Below, piece after piece: positions 1 through 9,000 of a stretch of DNA of 35,941 nt. The position numbers were made by a program, and so were the translations under genes. Below the pieces are notes generated by a model that saw only the letters and a program-made list of their open reading frames with translations, had not been told where the DNA came from and ran no database searches. This DNA comes from Verrucomicrobiales bacterium (lineage in GTDB: Bacteria; Verrucomicrobiota; Verrucomicrobiia; Verrucomicrobiales; DEV007). The stretch lies in assembly GCA_024638765.1 (NCBI GenBank), contig JAHEJT010000033.1, positions 1 through 35,941 of the forward strand, in the 5' to 3' direction. Every line of letters begins with the position of its first letter. Position 1 is the stretch's first letter.

Positions 1-1
1 C

Positions 2-52
2 GGAGAACGAACCTCCAGGTTCGTTCAGAACGAGTCTGAAGACTCGTTCTCC
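2..52. repeat. Paired GGAG-footed palindromes (REP-like)
   Basis: Two perfect 10-bp hairpins lie back to back: 5-14 pairs with 17-26 (loop cc), and 28-37 pairs with 40-49 (loop ga). Each is preceded, on its own strand, by a GGAG tetranucleotide (2-5, and 49-52 read on the minus strand), so the two units point in opposite directions. This is the layout of a bacterial interspersed mosaic element built from two REP units. It lies downstream of the minus-strand gene that ends at 171 and could also act as an mRNA 3' end. Nothing else is recognisable in 1-170. Confidence 0.7.
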
Positions 53-170
53 ACACACCCCCACGACAACCCCACCAAGACAACGAAAAGCGGGCAGGGC
101 GGCGCGCCTCCCACGCCGAAGTTGTTCCCGACAAGTGGTTTTAGTCCGTGCCCTTCGCGACCGATCCCAC

Positions 171-3100
171 TCACGGCGGCGGCCCGTAGACGGGCGGCTT
201 CGGGAACGGTTCGGTCCCGTAGACGGTATACACTTCAATGGCGGGCGTGGAGTTGCCGTAAATATAAATAGCGTGATCTGCGTCCACATGATCCCAGCGC
301 ACATCTTCAAAACCCGGGGGTCCCGGGTCGTGCGTGTAATCGAGTTGGTCGCTCTGCCACTTTTCCCGGAGGACGCGATCGAAGCTCCCGGTGATGGTGT
401 TATTGCGGATGATGAGTCCGTGCGCCGTGTTGAAGTTGTGAGACCAAAGCTCGATCGATTGCGGAGCGGGCGCGGTATGAGTTATGGTGTTGTCTTCGAT
501 CACAAAATTGGAAAAGTGCGCCACCTTATCAAGCCCGCCGTTTTCACCGTTGGGGCCAAGATTGCGAGCCGGCTCAGTCGATTTGATGTAGATGGCGCGG
601 GTTTCGTTGGTGACGATCGTGTTGTTGCGAAAAGTGACATTGTGCGAACCTGCGCTGAACCGCGGGCCGTCGTTCTGGAGCTTGTCGGCTGTATCGACCA
701 GGAAAGTGCAGTTCTCAAAGAGGTGCTGCGTATCATCTTTGCCGTTGATTGCAGGTCCGCCGTAGAAAGTTGAATTGCGGGCGGTCATTGATCGGCCCGG
801 TTCCGACTGCCAGGATTCGAGCGAGTCAAAGCAATTCTGCCCGACTGTGCAGCCGTCGATAACGCAGGATGCGTTAAGCGACAGCGGCACGCTGTCCGAT
901 TCGCGAAAAACGCAGTTGTCAAATGTCCAAAGGCCGTCGCTATTCCGGGAGCGATAAATGATTTCGCCGCTCCATTTTTCAAAGATGACATTTTCAAAGA
1001 CACTGCCGCCGGATTCCACGTTGTTGTAAACGGCCTTTTCTGCCAGTCCCCATCCTTTTCCATCCGCCTGCAAAGGAGGCCAGACCGTCGTCGCCACTCC
1101 GGAATGAGGCGTGTTTCCCGTCAGCGTCAAATCGTGCAGCTGGAAATTCCTTGCGGTGTAGGTTGTCGCGCCCGACAGTTTTCCCATCAGGATACCGCCG
1201 CCTCTGGTAATGCCTTTCTTGGTCCCGTCCCGGACCACCGTGATCGCGCCCACTCCGGAATCGACGTTGGCGGCATCCGTGACATTCCCTCCGACTGCGT
1301 TCGCAAGCGTGATGATACTCCCGGCGACGCCGGCCAGCGGCGCATCGGGTCCCGGTTGGGTCACCGCTGTGTTGATGGCGGCGGCGACAGCGGCGGCCAC
1401 ATCTTCCGCATCCGTAACCCCGCTGATGTCGGCGCGAATCCCGGTCTTACCTGCCGGCGCAGGATCGGTGCCGGAGCCGGTCAGGTCGTACCAGAGGTAA
1501 TAATCGACCGGAGGATTCGGATTGAGCACGGGGACGGAGAACGTCCAATAGGTGCCGCCGGCGTGCGCACTTTTCGCGGCTTCCTGGATCGTGGTGATTT
1601 CCCAGGACAGCTTGCCTCTCGGCCACACCCACTCGGCCCATCCGGGAGGAGTAGTCGGATCGTTGTTGTCGATCCCGTAAACGCTCAAGGTGGTCAAGGC
1701 AGTTCCCGCGCCGTGAATGATGGTGTTGTCCCGGGTGATTTGCAGCGCATAAAGCTCGAGTCCCTGCTCTTGCCCGATAACATCCGCACCGGTAGTTTCA
1801 TTCTTGTGCAGCGCCGCGATCAGGTTGGGATCGGTGCTGCGTAACCACATACGGTATTCGCCTGGCAGCAACTTTACGACGATCCCGCCCACGATGTCGT
1901 AATTTTCGTGGTCGATGGCGTCTTGAAGCTGGGCGCGCATATTCGTCGATGTCGCCCCCGGCGAAACCTCGATCACGCGGTAAGGCGGCAGCCCACTGGC
2001 GCTGGTGTAGGCCAGAGAGTCCGCTTCGTTGAGCGCAGTCGTCTGGGCCCCTTGGGCAGGAAGAGGCGCGCTCTCGAGTGATAAGAAATAACGTACCGGC
2101 ACGGAGACGAGTGGAATGACGAGAGGGCTGTCGGCAGAGGGAACCGCGGTCCAATCCACGAGGTTCTGCGATTCGTAAAGCGTGCCCGGCGAAAAGTAGA
2201 CGCGCATTTCGGCGGCGTCTTTCTCGACGCGAAAGGGGTTCGTGGGAGCGAGCAGCATGTAATCCCATGCCGGCTTGAGGACGGGCGTGACGCCGTCGGC
2301 CTGGAAAGGGGTGTCGAGATCGGTGATCATGGTGGCGTGGTAGCGTCCGTCGGGCAGCGGCCGCACGGGCTCGAGATCCGTGGCGAGGAAATGCGTGTGC
2401 CCGAAGTGCGGATCCGATTCAGTCTCCGGCGTGACGAACCCCCCGTACCGCGTCACATCCACGGCGTCCGCATAAAGTTGCAGGAGGGTGAAGTCGACGC
2501 TTTCGTCGCGAAGATGGCCGAGGATATAGATACGGTCCACCGGCGTGGCGAAGGGTTCGCTGAGCCAGGGCGCCACTTGCGCGCCGGCGGCCCACCAGTC
2601 GACTCCGGCGAAATTGAGGCAGCGGGCCACGAGGTGATCCCGCGCGATGAGGACCGCGTGGCCCGCGCCCTGCGAATGGCCGGCGACGACGATTTTCTCC
2701 CAGAGAATCGTCGTGCCGTCGAGGTATTGGCCCCATCCCTCAGCCGGGAAGGCGGCGTCGAGGTATTGCAGTGAGGTGATGAGGCGGTGCTCGATGGAAT
2801 TCGTGCGGTCGACGTCGACGAGGGGGGAGCGTTCCGTGCCGTCGATGACTTCAAGCCGGGTTTGGGCATGGCAATTGGGATTCGCCGGATCGTTGGTGTT
2901 GCAGAGCTCGTTGATGCCGAAATAATTCACGTAGTTCAGCCCGAGGGAATGAAATCCGAGACCGGCGGCGTTCTTGAGGTATTCGCGGTAACCGACCGAC
3001 GCGCCACGCGTGCCCGGCAAGAAAAGCACTAGCTGGTCGCGCGGCTGCTGCGCGGGGTCGGTGTAGGCGAACTGGAAGCTATCGAAGGTCGTGATCGCGG

Positions 3101-3230
3101 GATACGCGGTGCTGGGCCGGAAGGCGTGCGTCACGAGAGCGGCGGGGGATTGACTCGCAAACGCGAAGAGGCAGATCGCGATGATCGCGAAAGATGCAAG
3201 ATTCGGTATTCGGGGGAGTACGCCGGTCAC
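171..3230 (-). CDS. Secreted alpha/beta-hydrolase fused to right-handed beta-helix
   Basis: The 1019-residue product opens with a hydrophobic export signal (about residues 10-31) ending near an SPAA-A site. The N-terminal half (about 35-330) looks like an alpha/beta hydrolase: an LVLFLPGTRG strand-loop that could form the oxyanion hole, then the nucleophile elbow GHSQG with Ser186. It resembles a BPSS1187-like esterase family, but the substrate is unknown. A short module with an SQNLVDW core follows (about 345-390). The C-terminal half (about 420-1010) is a parallel beta-helix with many 'N-N-T-I/F' turns and an Ala-rich insert of about 80 residues near 590-670. That helix is clearly related to the product of the gene at 11388-14333 (shared FxxWxGEII core). 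The start is GTG at 3230; no in-frame ATG precedes the signal peptide and no Shine-Dalgarno sequence is seen. It is divergent from the pectate-lyase-like gene at 3616. Export and fold are well supported; enzymatic activity is inferred. Confidence 0.85.
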   Translation of the reverse strand: MTGVLPRIPNLASFAIIAICLFAFASQSPAALVTHAFRPSTAYPAITTFDSFQFAYTDPAQQPRDQLVLFLPGTRGASVGYREYLKNAAGLGFHSLGLNYVNYFGINELCNTNDPANPNCHAQTRLEVIDGTERSPLVDVDRTNSIEHRLITSLQYLDAAFPAEGWGQYLDGTTILWEKIVVAGHSQGAGHAVLIARDHLVARCLNFAGVDWWAAGAQVAPWLSEPFATPVDRIYILGHLRDESVDFTLLQLYADAVDVTRYGGFVTPETESDPHFGHTHFLATDLEPVRPLPDGRYHATMITDLDTPFQADGVTPVLKPAWDYMLLAPTNPFRVEKDAAEMRVYFSPGTLYESQNLVDWTAVPSADSPLVIPLVSVPVRYFLSLESAPLPAQGAQTTALNEADSLAYTSASGLPPYRVIEVSPGATSTNMRAQLQDAIDHENYDIVGGIVVKLLPGEYRMWLRSTDPNLIAALHKNETTGADVIGQEQGLELYALQITRDNTIIHGAGTALTTLSVYGIDNNDPTTPPGWAEWVWPRGKLSWEITTIQEAAKSAHAGGTYWTFSVPVLNPNPPVDYYLWYDLTGSGTDPAPAGKTGIRADISGVTDAEDVAAAVAAAINTAVTQPGPDAPLAGVAGSIITLANAVGGNVTDAANVDSGVGAITVVRDGTKKGITRGGGILMGKLSGATTYTARNFQLHDLTLTGNTPHSGVATTVWPPLQADGKGWGLAEKAVYNNVESGGSVFENVIFEKWSGEIIYRSRNSDGLWTFDNCVFRESDSVPLSLNASCVIDGCTVGQNCFDSLESWQSEPGRSMTARNSTFYGGPAINGKDDTQHLFENCTFLVDTADKLQNDGPRFSAGSHNVTFRNNTIVTNETRAIYIKSTEPARNLGPNGENGGLDKVAHFSNFVIEDNTITHTAPAPQSIELWSHNFNTAHGLIIRNNTITGSFDRVLREKWQSDQLDYTHDPGPPGFEDVRWDHVDADHAIYIYGNSTPAIEVYTVYGTEPFPKPPVYGPPP

Positions 3231-3615
3231 AATGAGGGGGGCAATCCCTCAGGATTTAACCGATTTCCGTTCTCTTCCGCAAGGGCTTTACTTCCAAAGT
3301 GAGTGGAGGCAGGTCATAAGTCCTTGGTCAGGCGGGGGCAGCACCTGCGTCCTCCATCTGCACGCCGTGGAACCGCGATGCGGAGAGAGAGTAGCACAGG
3401 CTTCCAGCCTGTGTTTAGCAGCAATCACAGGCTGGAAGCCTGTGCTACTTTCGCAACCTCTCGCCGCCCTCTACATCCAGGCTTCCCATCTTCAGGGTCC
3501 TATCAACGATCAACTAATAACACTGCTTCGCCGTGTTGAGCGGCACAGCCGCTCCCCGCCTTCTCCCTTTGACTCCATCTCACCCTCCCCCATACTCAAA
3601 ACCTGCCCACGGACG
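3231..3615. other. Divergent intergenic region with palindromes
   Basis: This 385-base gap separates two divergent secreted-protein genes and should hold both promoters, though I cannot point to a convincing -35/-10 pair. The plus-strand reading frame stays open through it, but its translation is low-complexity and includes the 24-bp inverted repeat at 3390-3449, so I do not treat it as coding. A second perfect hairpin (7-bp stem, 3-base loop) lies at 3538-3554, in the likely 5' leader of the gene at 3616. Confidence 0.5.
3390..3449. repeat. Perfect 24-bp inverted repeat, GTAG-footed REP pair
   Basis: Bases 3390-3413 and 3426-3449 are exact reverse complements, separated by 12 bases. Each arm is itself a hairpin: 8-bp stem 3395-3402/3406-3413 with loop tcc, preceded by GTAG at 3391-3394; and 3426-3433/3437-3444 with loop gga, followed by CTAC at 3445-3448 (GTAG on the other strand). 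GTAG 5' of a hairpin is the known signature of REP sequences associated with RAYT transposases. The outward tail after the second hairpin reads ctactttc, as at several other sites in the window. Confidence 0.8.
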
Positions 3616-5892
3616 ATGCGGACACTCTCATTGATCATTCTCGCGGTCGGCTTTCTCTTCGCCCGCGATCTCCCAGCCACAACCGCATCTGCCCCGGACG
3701 CGGATGGCACCGGCCACATCCCCGTCCTTTCATGGCAGCAGCGCTCGGACTGGGTCAGCGTGGTGGACCATGGCGCCACGGGCGACGGCGCCGCCGACGA
3801 CACCACCGCCATCCAGAGTGTGCTCGATGCCGCCAAAGACGGCGCCACCATCTATTTCCCACCGGGCACCTATCGCATCACCAGGATGCTCTCCCTCGAA
3901 GGACCGCTCCTCGGCGTCCTCGTCGTCGGTCACGGAAGGGACACCCGGCTGATCTGGGATGGCCGCAAGGGCGGCCGGATGTTTCGCGATGACGGGGTCG
4001 CGTATTCCCGGATTACCGGCCTGGTCTTCGACGGCCGAAACCGGGCCGCCGTCGGTTTCTACCACGACTCCAACCTCCGCTTCGAAACGGAAGTCCGGCA
4101 CCAACACCTGGCGTTTCTGAACTTTACGGAAGCCGGAATCCTCGCCGAGCCCAAGGACAAGTATGCGCTCTCGGAGCCCAGCTTCGAAAACTGCCTCTTC
4201 GTGAACTGCAGGTCCGGCGTCAAGTTTATCCAGTTCAATGATTACAACTTTACCTTCGACGGCTGCGAATTCCGGGATTCCGAGATCGCCATCGAATGCC
4301 GGCACGGCAACTTTTATGTGCGCAACTGCCGCTTTGAGCGGAGCCGGGAAGTCGACATTTACGCGGAGCCGGAGCACCACTCTTCCGTGCGCCGCTGCGT
4401 TTCGTCAGGCTCGGAACGCTTCATCGAATTCACCAGTCCGGCGGCGCCGTTGACCATCCAGGACTGTCTCGTCACCGGCTGGCGCAACCGTTCCGATGCG
4501 ATTTACCTGCGCGGTGCGCCGGTCACCGTATTCGACTGCCACTTTTCAGACCCGCCGAATTCCAAACCGCCGATCTGCGCCCCGAAAGGCGGTCAGCGGC
4601 TGGTCCTCTCGGAGAACACGTCCGAAGGAACTTCCGGCCTGGTGGATGCGGCACGGAGCGCCCGCATCCACCGGGTTCCCGCGGGCCGCCGGGGTGGAAT
4701 CCACTTGGCGGCGGACCGGAGTTTCCTCAAAAGCAGCGTTGCCGTCCCGGGAAAAATCCTTGATGCCAAAAAGGATTTCGGCGCCAGGGGCGACGGTGTC
4801 TCCGACGATAGCGCCGCGATCCAGGCCTGTATCGACGCCGCGCGCGGGCACGGCCGGAACGCGATCGCTTACCTGCCGATCGGGGATTATGTCCTCAAGA
4901 GCACGCTGAGGATTGAAGGCGAGAATTACGTCGTGGGGGGCTGTGGCTGGCAGACGCGCTTCCTCTGGCAGGGCGCCGCCGAGGCGGTCATGATCTCGGT
5001 CCGCCCTTCCGGCAAACTCGCCATCGAGCACATGGCGGTCCGCAACATCGCGAAAGAACCTCTGCAAAACGGCGTCGATATTCAACAAGACGGTTCCGGG
5101 GGACCGTCACACGTGACTTACGACGGTGTCTTCGTCTACGGCTTGTACAAGGACGATCCCTTTCGCAAGGGGCTGCACCTGTCGGGACTGGGCCCTGAGG
5201 ACACGGTCCTCATGCCGCACCTCCAGGGTAATATCCGGCTCACCGATTGCGCCGCCGCCACCGTGCTCGCCAACATTTCCTACGAGGGCGCCATTACCGT
5301 GGAGGGAAAAGATCCACCACGCGATGGTTTCCTGGGATTCCTCTCGCGCTTGTCCACCAACAACCGGCAAAACCTTTACCTCAAAGATAATCACAGCATC
5401 GTGATGACCGATTTTTACGTGGAACAGTCAACCAATGGCCTGTTTTTCGCAGGCGATCCCCAGGCGCCTCCCGGCCGCGCCACCATCCAGAGCACCAAGC
5501 TCAGTTGCCACGCACCCGTGGACAATACGGCGGAGGGCGTCGCGCTCACCATCGAGGACTACCACGGAGAGATCTTCCTGGGAAATGAACAGTTTTACAT
5601 CAGCCCCGTCGCCATGCGCGTCCGGCATTCGGGGGGCAGCCCGGTAAACCTCCACGTTTTCTCCAGCACCTTTTATCGCACGCACCTGACGGTCGACGGA
5701 GAGGATTCCCTGGGGGTACACTTGATCGGCAACGAAGTCTTCGGCCGCATTCCCGCCCCCGAGCGCGCCCACCGGAACTTCCAGGCAGAAGACTCCTCGC
5801 CCGCCGCGCTCGAGCCCCTCAGCCGCGCGCTCGACGACGTGCGTCGGCTCGGAGAACTCGATCTCCGCCTAAACCATCCTCCCGGATCCTGA
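3616..5892 (+). CDS. Secreted tandem pectate-lyase-fold protein
   Basis: The 758-residue product begins at ATG 3616 with a signal peptide (about residues 1-27, hydrophobic core LSLIILAVGFLF). It carries two successive copies of the N-terminal signature of the pectate-lyase-superfamily beta-helix (Pfam Pectate_lyase_3-like). The first is DHGATGDGAADDTTAIQ with FPPGTYRIT (about residues 48-95); the second is DFGARGDGVSDDSAAIQ with YLPIGDYVL (about 383-430). Each is followed by irregular beta-helix coils. The open frame extends upstream to 3181, but that part covers the inverted repeat at 3390-3449 and gives non-protein-like sequence, whereas 3616 directly precedes an ideal signal peptide. No Shine-Dalgarno is visible. 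Proteins of this superfamily bind or cleave polyuronides or serve as phage-tail-like depolymerases. Catalytic residues cannot be assigned by eye, so the activity (lyase, hydrolase or binding only) is open. Confidence 0.85.
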   Translation: MRTLSLIILAVGFLFARDLPATTASAPDADGTGHIPVLSWQQRSDWVSVVDHGATGDGAADDTTAIQSVLDAAKDGATIYFPPGTYRITRMLSLEGPLLGVLVVGHGRDTRLIWDGRKGGRMFRDDGVAYSRITGLVFDGRNRAAVGFYHDSNLRFETEVRHQHLAFLNFTEAGILAEPKDKYALSEPSFENCLFVNCRSGVKFIQFNDYNFTFDGCEFRDSEIAIECRHGNFYVRNCRFERSREVDIYAEPEHHSSVRRCVSSGSERFIEFTSPAAPLTIQDCLVTGWRNRSDAIYLRGAPVTVFDCHFSDPPNSKPPICAPKGGQRLVLSENTSEGTSGLVDAARSARIHRVPAGRRGGIHLAADRSFLKSSVAVPGKILDAKKDFGARGDGVSDDSAAIQACIDAARGHGRNAIAYLPIGDYVLKSTLRIEGENYVVGGCGWQTRFLWQGAAEAVMISVRPSGKLAIEHMAVRNIAKEPLQNGVDIQQDGSGGPSHVTYDGVFVYGLYKDDPFRKGLHLSGLGPEDTVLMPHLQGNIRLTDCAAATVLANISYEGAITVEGKDPPRDGFLGFLSRLSTNNRQNLYLKDNHSIVMTDFYVEQSTNGLFFAGDPQAPPGRATIQSTKLSCHAPVDNTAEGVALTIEDYHGEIFLGNEQFYISPVAMRVRHSGGSPVNLHVFSSTFYRTHLTVDGEDSLGVHLIGNEVFGRIPAPERAHRNFQAEDSSPAALEPLSRALDDVRRLGELDLRLNHPPGS

Positions 5893-6054
5893 TCACCGCG
5901 GACCGAGCGGTAAAGGCCGCGACCTTTGAGGCTTGCGCCTAGAAGTTCAGCCGGTCCCAAATCTCCCGGTTGACCACGCCAAGCCAGCCGCTAAGGTGAA
6001 ATTAGCAGCGTGAGCCACCCCCGCCAATTCCACCACATCGGCCGGGTGCAATCG

Positions 6055-9000
6055 ATGATCCCGCCGTTTGCGGCCCTGGCCCTGTTTTTCCTCGTCGCGT
6101 CGATGCCCGCCGGCGCCCAGACGGTCATCCGCGTCGATGCATCTGCCGCGGGCGCCAACGACGGCACCTCGTGGGCCGACGCCTTCACAGGCCTGCAGGA
6201 CGCGCTTTCCGCCGCGATTTCGGGTGACAGCATCTGGGTCGCCGCCGGCACCTACACTCCCGCGCCCGCCGGGGGGAATCGGGCGATCAGCTTCGCGCTG
6301 GCCGACGGCATCGCGGTTTACGGAGGATTCCCCCCCGGGGGCGGCGACGGCACCTTTGGCGCGCGGAATCCCGATCCCGAGACCAACAACACCGTCCTCA
6401 GCGGCGACCTGGATGGCAATGACGGTCCCGCTTTCGCAAACCGCTCGGACAACGCGAGGCACGTGGTCACCACGGGAAGCAATCCGGGATCGGGAGCCGG
6501 CGCGCTGCTCGACGGATTCACGATCCGCGGCGGGCACGCCGTGGACGCGGAGGGCGGCGGCTTGTTCCTGCCCTCGGGAGGAATCTCCACCCTGCGCAAC
6601 CTCACCGTCACCGACAATTGGGCCGATCGCGCCGGAGGCGGCGCGCGTCTCGCCGGCAGTCATCGCGTGGAGAATGCCGTCTTCGCCGGCAATCACGCCG
6701 TCGTCCGCGGCGGCGGGGCCGATGTCAGCTTCGGCGTGGTTTTCGTCGACAGCGCTTTCGTGGCAAACACGGCCGATTTGTCCGGCGGCGGTGTCTCCGT
6801 GGGCGGCGGCGTAATCGCGGGCAATCCGCACTTCGTCAATGTCCGCTTTTCCGGGAACAGCGCGGGCTGGCGCGGCGGGGGCGCGTTCGGCGGCGACAGC
6901 GCCTCTCCGGTTTTTGTGAACAGCGTCTTTTCCGTCAATTCCGCGGTGCTATTCGGCGGCGCGTTCGCAAGCACCGGGGGCGAGCCCCAGTGCATCAACA
7001 GCACGTTCTTTGGAAACACCTCGGGAGATCAGGGCGGCGCCCTGTTTGCAGAAACCATCGCCTGCTCCTCTCCGGCGGGCGCGTTTCTCTCCGTCTTTAA
7101 CTGCGTCTTTGCCCACAACGCGGCCGCCAACGAGGGGGGCGCCCTCTTTTCGACGCAGTCCGAAGACGCCGATCTGCGCCATTGTCTTTTCTGGCGCAAC
7201 GGCACGCAGCCGGTTTCCGGCCCCTTCACCAGCAGCAATCCCGTTTTCGACGACGGCACCAGCGATGCCGATCCGCATTTCGTCGATGCGTCGGGACCCG
7301 ACGGCATCTTCGGGACACGCGACGACGACCTGCGCGTGCGCCCCGGTGCACCGGCCGTCGACGCGGGCGACGCCACCCTGCTTCCCCCTGACACGCACGA
7401 CATCGATGGCGACCTCGACACCGCGGAAGCGCTGCCCCTCGATCTCGATGCCGCCCCGCGGGTCCACGGGGTGGACGTCGACATCGGGGCGCACGAAAAC
7501 AGCGCCGCCACCTGGTTCGTCGACGCGTCGGCCGCCGGGGGCGACAACGGCACTTCCTGGACAGACGCCTCCACCGATCTCCAGGCCGTCCTCGCGGCGG
7601 CGCAAAGCGGCGACGAGATCCGCATCGCGGCGGGCACCTACAAACCGACCACGGGTGCGGACCGGTCGCTTTCCTTTGATCTCGTCGATGGGGTGGCCTT
7701 GATCGGCGGCTTTCCGAACGGCGGGGGCAACGGCACCTTTGGCGCCCGCGATCCCGATCCTCTCACCAACAACACCGTGCTCAGCGGCGACCTCGGAGTC
7801 GCTGGCGATTCCGCCGACGACAGTTTCCACGTCGTCCGGGCCGGCGGCGTCGGCCCCGGCACCGTGCTGGATGGCTTCACGATCACCCGGGGAAATGCAT
7901 CCGGCCCCGGCGACGACAGCCGCGGAGGGGGCATCCTCGTGGAGCACGGCTCCCGGGTCGCCCTGCGCGGGCTTTTCTTCGACGACAACGCGGCCGCTGC
8001 CGACGGAGGCGCCATGGCGGTTATCGGGGCGAGTCCATCTGCGGACTTCAGTTTGTTCCAGGCGAACAGCGCGGCCCGCGGCGGCGCGCTCTACGTCGAC
8101 GCCACAAGCACGCCGCGCCTTGCCGGCCTGGCGTTTTACGGCAACACCGCCTCCATCTCGGGCGGCGCGTTTCACAACGAGGCGACCGCTTCCATCACAC
8201 TCGCCAACGGTCTCTTCTCCGCGAACACGGCCGCGAACCAGGGCGGCGGCGTCTGGCACGCGGGCGGCAGGCTTGCCCTGGTGCATGCCACCTTTCGGGC
8301 GAACGCCGCCGCGGCCGGCCAGGGCGGCGCGATCCACACGGGTAGCGGAGCGACAGGCGCCGTGCTTCTCGCCAACAGTATTCTGCGCGCCAGCACGCCG
8401 CAGCACACCGGCGGCCTTCCCCTCGACCCCGGCACCGCGAGCAATCTCGTCGGCGACGGCAGCCCGGCCACCGACCCGCAGTTCGCGGATCCCGCCGGAC
8501 CCGACACGCTCGCGGGCACTGTGGACGACGATCTCAGCTTCCCGGCCACATCGATCGCCTTCGACGCCGGCGACGCCGCCCTGCTCCCGGACGACACCGG
8601 CGATCTCGATGAGGACGGCGACGTCCTCGAACCCGTTCCTCTCGACCTCGGCGGCAATCCGCGCCGGCGATACGCCGCTCCCGACCAGGGCGCCATGGAG
8701 GTCCCAAACGTCCCCACCCTCGCCCGCGACGACGTCATCACCTTTGACGAAGACCCGCCCGCGCCCGTCATCATCGACGTCCTCGCCGACAACGGCGACG
8801 GACCGGACACGGACGCGGACTCAACTATCGATCCCGCCTCCGTGACACTCGTCAACGTGGCGGACGGGAGCTTCCCGCAATTCGGCACCCTCGAAGACCT
8901 CGGAAACGGCGTCTTCAGTTACGAGCCGGAACCGGATTTCAACGGCGTGGATTCATTTCGCTATTTTGTCAGGGACACCCTCGGCGTTCCTGGAAACGTC

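Noticed and set aside
3181..3615. 145-codon N-terminal extension of the pectate-lyase-like protein
   Set aside because: It overlaps the divergent gene's 5' end and encodes the inverted repeat; the ATG at 3616 is followed at once by a signal peptide.
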